NCBI GenBank assembly: GCA_018064545.1
Contig: JAGHUY010000336.1
Location: 1-9,690 of the forward strand
Direction: 5' to 3'
Source of the DNA: Candidatus Apopatosoma intestinale
Lineage (GTDB): Bacteria > Bacillota > Clostridia > Oscillospirales > CAG-272
Length of the DNA: 9,690 bases
Shown: positions 6,914 through 9,690 of the stretch, piece by piece
Layout of the letters: each line of letters begins with the position of its first letter
Position numbering within the stretch: position 1 is the first letter of the stretch
Translations under genes and position numbers: made by a program
Notes under the pieces: model-generated
What the model was told of the DNA's origin: nothing
Databases searched by the model: none
Seen by the model: only the letters and a program-made list of their open reading frames with translations

Positions 6914-8390
6914 AGAAATGATTTCGGATATACTCGGAAAAATAGACGATTCCTATCTTGCCGAAGCGGCAAGAGCGGATTTTTGTCAAGCCGGAGAAAA
7001 AAACGGAAAAACAGCCGGTCAGACAAAAAGGACACAATGTTTTCGTTGGCGGGCTGTTGCGGCCGGCCTTGCCGCAGTGGTTGTGATGGGATCGGTAACT
7101 GCCGTTACGAGCGTCGAGGCGGCGGAGTATCGGACGGCATCGGACTTTTTTGAGGAAAACGGCATCTCCCCGGAGGGGCTCACACGCGCGGAAATCAAGA
7201 CGGTTTACCGCGATATTTCGACAGGACGGTTTGATTACGAAAAAACGGCGGATGTCATTTTACAGGCGGTTTCCGGATTTGAGATTCCCACGGAAGCCCC
7301 TACTTCCGGCGATCTTGTTGCTCTTTGGGAGGAGAATCTGCGGCGGAACGAGATTCCACAGCAGGGGGTCGGATATAAAACGCGGTATCAGTATGAGATC
7401 GATAAACAACGCGGCGTTTCCGTTTTTGCGAAATCCGTCGTGGAGTGCTATCGGGACGGAACGCAGATTTGGTCAGCGGAAATCAGGGATTTCCACGTGG
7501 AGGGCACTTCGGCTTTTGACTCGGGAACGATCGTATGGGGGCACGACTACGCATGGGATCGGTCGTCCGATCAGACGGTCACCACTTGGCTTGCCCGCAT
7601 CGACGGCGCGGGAACTGTTTTGTGGAAAAAGAGTGTTGACCACGGCTTTGAATGGGAAAACATTTCTTCCGTTCTCGACAACGGTGACGGGTCGTTTGCC
7701 GTGATCAGCGGCGGGGGTCCTTCTTTTCTTTGCCTCGGTCAATATGGGGCAGACGGAACGGAAAAGTCTTTTCGGAAAAACGACGTCGGATTTCTCGGGA
7801 TCGGTGTTTCCATCCGATTGAGGGACGGGTATCTGATCCAATTAGGCAATATCAGCAATAACGTTCGCCATACCGCTGTGATCGCCAAACTGGACCGTGA
7901 CGGCAATCTGTCGGGCCGCTTTACCTATCAGGAAGAGGGCAAAGCATACTACGTGACCGATATGCTTGAATATGACGGACAGGTTTATCTTTCGGCTTAC
8001 GTAATTCAGACCGAGGAATATGACGAGACAATGAAAAAACACTTTGACGAGTTGATGAAGGATCCCGATTATGTCCCCCTTGCCCCCGATGAAACGCTCA
8101 CGTCCGCTTTGCGTTCCAACCATACGGCCGTGCTTTTGGTATGCGATCGGGAGAACGGGAATCCGAAGACGTTTTATTCGGTTGACGGCTCTTTGGGCGG
8201 AACGCTTGCCAAAAATGAATCGGGACTGCTGGAATGGAGAGTGGAGAGTATTTCGTCCACGTTTTTCTCTCCCGCCACCAATTCCTTTTCCATCGGCGGA
8301 ATCTGTCAGGTGTTCCGGTATTCTTTTGACGGCGCCGGCGTGCTCGTCGGCAGTGAGGATACCGGGGAGACGACGGCTTTCCGCAGATAA
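6906..8390 (+). CDS. Single-pass membrane protein, putative anti-sigma factor with propeller-like ectodomain
   Basis: This 494-residue protein is coupled to the sigma gene. Its short N terminus (MNKEMISDILGKIDDSYL) is like the cytoplasmic ends of clostridial anti-sigma proteins. One hydrophobic helix (about 49-68, AVAAGLAAVVVMGSVTAV) follows a basic stretch, so about 48 residues are inside and about 425 outside. The outer part begins with a helical region (about 73-120, with LTRAEIKTVYRDIST) and continues as beta-rich repeats such as LARIDGAGTVLWKKS and IAKLDRDGNLSGRF, each followed by aromatic- and Gly-rich strands, which suggests a beta-propeller. I see no zinc-binding HxxxCxxC motif in the cytoplasmic part. 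I chose the ATG at 6906 because AGGAGG is 9 nt away, against only 3 nt for the ATG at 6900. Anti-sigma function is inferred from layout. Confidence 0.75.
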   Translation: MNKEMISDILGKIDDSYLAEAARADFCQAGEKNGKTAGQTKRTQCFRWRAVAAGLAAVVVMGSVTAVTSVEAAEYRTASDFFEENGISPEGLTRAEIKTVYRDISTGRFDYEKTADVILQAVSGFEIPTEAPTSGDLVALWEENLRRNEIPQQGVGYKTRYQYEIDKQRGVSVFAKSVVECYRDGTQIWSAEIRDFHVEGTSAFDSGTIVWGHDYAWDRSSDQTVTTWLARIDGAGTVLWKKSVDHGFEWENISSVLDNGDGSFAVISGGGPSFLCLGQYGADGTEKSFRKNDVGFLGIGVSIRLRDGYLIQLGNISNNVRHTAVIAKLDRDGNLSGRFTYQEEGKAYYVTDMLEYDGQVYLSAYVIQTEEYDETMKKHFDELMKDPDYVPLAPDETLTSALRSNHTAVLLVCDRENGNPKTFYSVDGSLGGTLAKNESGLLEWRVESISSTFFSPATNSFSIGGICQVFRYSFDGAGVLVGSEDTGETTAFRR

Positions 8391-8397
8391 AAAAGCA

Positions 8398-8428
8398 GGG
8401 GATTGCGGTTGCAATCCCCCGTCTTTTT
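8398..8428 (+). terminator. Rho-independent terminator of the sigma operon
   Basis: GGGGATTGC (8398-8406) and GCAATCCCC (8411-8419) form a perfect 9-bp stem with a GGTT loop, followed by CGTCTTTTT. It lies 7 nt after the stop codon at 8390 and abuts repeat module A copy 1. Confidence 0.9.
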
Positions 8429-8434
8429 CTGTCC

Positions 8435-8506
8435 GTTTTTCGGTCTGGACTTTTAGCAGCCTTGATATCGGCTCCCGGGGCTGGATAAAAATGTTCAGAC
8501 TTGGCG
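8435..8506 (+). repeat. Repeat module A, copy 1
   Basis: The unit starts at GTTTTTCGGTCTGGAC, runs through CTTGATATCGGCTCC and ends at TTCAGACTTGGCG. Its ends are complementary: GTCTGGAC (8443-8450) can pair with GTTCAGAC (8493-8500) with one G-T wobble. From GGAC onward it matches copy 2 at about 58 of 62 aligned positions. Just beyond the right end, CCCAAAG (8511-8517) and CTTTGGG (8531-8537) form a further hairpin. Confidence 0.85.
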
Positions 8507-8584
8507 AACTCCCAAAGTTCGGCAAACTCACTTTGGGGAACCCTCGATGTTCTTCGCCCCGAAATGGCTTCTTTCCTATGAAAA

Positions 8585-8724
8585 GGGGAATTGCTCCGCA
8601 AAGTCACCTCATCCACCGTCTACGACGGTCCCCCTTCCCCATCCGGGGAAGGCATTAAGGTAGTTCGGTGCCGCTTCGCTACCCTCGGGGAAGGCAAGGA
8701 GACGGGAGCAATCCCCATTTTTTA
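8585..8724 (+). repeat. Long inverted repeat with T-run, enclosing module B copy 2
   Basis: GGGG-A-ATTGCTCC (8585-8597) is complementary to GGAGCAAT-CCCC (8705-8716), and the right arm is followed by ATTTTTTATTTTG. The layout matches the terminator at 8398-8428 (GGGGATTGC/GCAATCCCC plus Ts) but with about 107 bp in place of the 4-nt loop. The enclosed stretch holds module B copy 2, a small GGTAG/CTACC hairpin (8659-8683) and a second GGGGAAGGC (8687-8695). Confidence 0.65.
8606..8653 (-). repeat. Palindromic intergenic repeat, module B copy 2
   Basis: Read on the minus strand this is GCCTTCCCC-GGAT-GGGGAAGG, then GGGACCGTCG and GGTGGATGAGG, matching the copy at 4385-4430 apart from the loop and a few central bases. 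The hairpin arms are at 8633-8640 and 8645-8652. Confidence 0.78.
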
Positions 8725-8726
8725 TT

Positions 8727-8795
8727 TTGTTCCGGACTTTTTTAGCCGCCTTGATATCGGCTCCCGGGGCTAGATAAAAATGTTCAGACTTGGCG
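8727..8795 (+). repeat. Repeat module A, copy 2
   Basis: It runs TTGTTCCGGACTTTTTTAG to TTCAGACTTGGCG. From GGAC (8734) to 8795 it differs from copy 1 only by two extra Ts, AGCCGCC for AGCAGCC and CTAG for CTGG. Its left arm (TTCCGGAC) no longer pairs well with the right arm, unlike in copy 1. It follows the T-run of the long inverted repeat, just as copy 1 follows the sigma operon terminator. Confidence 0.85.
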
Positions 8796-8840
8796 TTCTT
8801 CCCGCGCAGGCAGTACGTGTGTACGGCAAGCGGGAAAACG
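8794..8840. other. Two-tier hairpin beside module A copy 2
   Basis: CGTT-C-TTCCCGC (8794-8805) pairs with GCGGGAA-AACG (8830-8840), 11 bp with one bulged C. Inside it, GTAC (8813-8816) pairs with GTAC (8821-8824) over a GTGT loop, supported by two more pairs (8810-8827 and 8811-8826) after a mismatch. It has no T-run close by on the plus strand, so it does not look like a terminator in that direction. Confidence 0.55.
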
Positions 8841-8922
8841 GCAAGAGAAAAAGCGATACAATAAAAACGGGAAATCCGCAGGATTTCTTCCTTAAAATGT
8901 TTTCTTGGCGGACACAGAAAAC

Positions 8923-8952
8923 CCCCCTCTTTCGATTTGTGAAAAGAGGGGG
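8923..8952 (-). terminator. rnpB: Probable terminator of rnpB
   Basis: CCCCCTCTTT (8923-8932) and AAAGAGGGGG (8943-8952) form a perfect 10-bp stem with a 10-nt loop. On the minus strand it is followed by GTTTTCTGT. It lies about 65 nt past the mature 3' end of the RNase P RNA. On the plus strand the following bases (ATAAATC) do not make a good T-run. Confidence 0.7.
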
Positions 8953-8973
8953 ATAAATCTTATAAACTTTTCG

Positions 8974-9002
8974 CTTTTTCGGTCTGGACTTTTTTAGCAG
9001 CC
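8974..9002 (+). repeat. Repeat module A, copy 3 (partial, left end only)
   Basis: TTTTTCGGTCTGGACTTTT is shared with copy 1 and is followed by TTAGCAGCC, after which the similarity stops. It again follows a G/C-rich hairpin (8923-8952) and ends 13 bp before the 3' end of rnpB. Confidence 0.8.
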
Positions 9003-9015
9003 CCTGTTAATAAGG

Positions 9016-9387
9016 AATGACCGGGCCTATAAGCCGGGTTCTGTCGAGAGCAATCATCTATCTTCGCCGCACGTTACCGTGCGGCTTGTCTCATTTTCGG
9101 AGACTGCCTCCTCGCGCTGGGTCTTGCGACCCGGGCCGGGCAAGCCACTGGGCGCGGGGCGTTGCTTCGGATAGGGTTTACATGGCTCCCCGCGTTACCG
9201 TGGGGACGGTGAGCTCTTACCTCGCCTTTTCATCCTTACCGTGCGGACACGGCGGTAATTTTCTGTTGCACTTTCCCGGAAGTCACCTTCGGCGGACGTT
9301 ATCCGTTATCCTGCCCTATGAAGCCCGGACTTTCCTCATGATAATACCTTTCGGCACCATATCACGCGATTGCTCGGCCCGGTCATT
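9016..9387 (-). ncRNA. rnpB: RNase P RNA
   Basis: This is the catalytic RNA of ribonuclease P, which cuts the 5' leader from precursor tRNAs together with the RnpA protein. On the minus strand the universally conserved segments are present: GAGGAAAGTCCGGGC (9337-9323) near the 5' end and ACAGAACCCGGCTTATAGG near the 3' end, which together build helix P4. AGATGATTGCTC and GTAAACCC also occur at expected places. The two ends, AATGACCGGGCC and GGCCCGGTCATT, form a perfect 12-bp P1 helix, which sets the boundaries at 9387 and 9016. The internal hairpins and the overall order fit type A. About 372 nt is a normal length. Its 5' end lies 3 nt after the upstream coding region, and I see no convincing promoter there. 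Confidence 0.97.
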
Positions 9388-9390
9388 TTC

Positions 9391-9690
9391 TTATTTCGTG
9401 GGAATGATCTGCCCCCCAGTGGGAGCGGTTGGTTTCTCTTTGCGATAATCGTACGGTTCCAGCACGTAACTGTCCTTAAAAACGGCGATCTTCATACCGA
9501 ACGATTCTTCGCTGTCTTTCGGATAGTACATGAGCAGATACAGCGCGGAGACCGTATCGGTTTTTTCATACTTGCCGATGCCCTTGTAAAGATAAAAGGG
9601 AGCGGGCGCTTTCCCGACGGGATAGTTTGCTTCGGGCGTGAAAAACTCCGACCGATAGAGTGAAATATCGGAAAACGCGATCCGCACGTA
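9391..9690 (-). CDS. Hypothetical protein, C-terminal fragment (runs off right edge)
   Basis: The frame is open to the right edge and ends at a TAA at 9393-9391, giving 99 residues. I do not recognise it. The fragment is soluble-looking, rich in Tyr, Lys and Glu, with alternating hydrophobic residues suggesting beta strands (APFYLYKGIGKYEK, VSALYLLMYYPKD, GMKIAVFKDSYVLEPYDY). The tail KEKPTAPTGGQIIPTK is polar. A GTG at 9687 is in frame but has no ribosome binding site that can be checked within the window, so the gene probably starts further right. It ends directly in front of rnpB on the same strand, and the two might share transcription. Confidence 0.65.
   Translation of the reverse strand, partial: YVRIAFSDISLYRSEFFTPEANYPVGKAPAPFYLYKGIGKYEKTDTVSALYLLMYYPKDSEESFGMKIAVFKDSYVLEPYDYRKEKPTAPTGGQIIPTK

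Larger units (their letters stand above)
8609..8959 (-). other. Open reading frame without a start codon (116 codons)
   Basis: On the minus strand the frame is open from 8959, right after a TAA, to a TGA at 8611-8609, and contains no ATG, GTG or TTG. The translation has a basic-hydrophobic stretch (ISRFYCIAFSLAVFPLAVHT), then NAKSEHFYLAPGADIKAAKK, which comes from module A copy 2, then residues from module B. Module A copy 1 is also open in the same relative frame (AKSEHFYPAPGADIKAAK). It could be chance, a remnant of a gene, or a repeat that is sometimes translated as an extension of a neighbouring gene. I do not claim it is expressed. Confidence 0.3.

Noticed and set aside
8098..8616. A 172-codon minus-strand frame starting MDEVTLRSN
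   Set aside because: Two-thirds is antisense to the end of the membrane protein gene or reads through its terminator; the rest comes from repeats. It has no ribosome binding site I can support. The repeat-derived part is discussed under the repeat findings.
8435..8840. CRISPR array or integron attC sites
   Set aside because: The three module A copies are unevenly spaced, long and partly truncated, with no repeat-spacer rhythm. The hairpins lack the paired core sites expected of attC.
8871..8887. Hairpin GAAATCC-GCA-GGATTTC
   Set aside because: A 7-bp stem with a 3-nt loop and a T-run only after an extra CCG on the minus strand; it could be a backup terminator for rnpB, but the hairpin at 8923-8952 comes first and is stronger.
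9017..9448. A 143-codon plus-strand open frame over rnpB
   Set aside because: It is antisense to the clearly structured RNase P RNA, and its product has no protein-like features.

Overview
The window looks like chromosome from an anaerobic Firmicute, most likely a gut Clostridia lineage near Oscillospirales. This rests on an IreB-family regulator, a PerR-type Fur protein, an acyl-activating enzyme paired with a stand-alone acyl carrier protein, an ECF sigma factor with a membrane-anchored partner, a type A-like RNase P RNA, strong GGAGG ribosome binding sites, consensus sigma-A promoters, and several TTG/GTG starts in moderately GC-rich DNA. The placement is inferred from gene content, not proven.

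Left part, minus strand (1-1717): an unrecognised 174-aa protein, queA and the beginning of miaA form a tight operon. Two of its products modify the tRNA anticodon loop (queuosine at position 34, isopentenyl-A at position 37). Divergent from it, ireB (1858-2112) has its own strong promoter and terminator and lacks its usual partner genes within the window.

Middle part: a perfect-consensus promoter drives an AMP-binding acyl-CoA/acyl-ACP synthetase and an acyl carrier protein gene (2371-4334), which probably work as an acyl-activation pair. They end at a strong hairpin that also serves the convergent MFS transporter gene (4452-5684, minus). A palindromic intergenic repeat lies between the terminator and the transporter. 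The transporter and perR (5833-6225) are divergent, with back-to-back promoters about 22 bp apart.

Right part: a two-gene ECF sigma/anti-sigma-like operon (6353-8390) encodes a single-pass membrane protein with a large extracytoplasmic region that resembles a beta-propeller. A 620-bp stretch (8391-9013) with no conventional gene follows. It is a mosaic of repeats: three copies (one partial) of a unit called here module A, a second inverted copy of the palindromic repeat seen at 4385 (module B), a long inverted repeat, a two-tier hairpin, and on the minus strand a 116-codon open frame with no ATG, GTG or TTG. The RNase P RNA gene (9016-9387, minus) comes next, then the C-terminal part of an unrecognised protein running off the right edge.

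Most of the window is ordinary core genome. The parts most worth a second look are the repeat mosaic next to rnpB, the sigma factor partner with its uncharacterised sensor region, and the synthetase-ACP pair.
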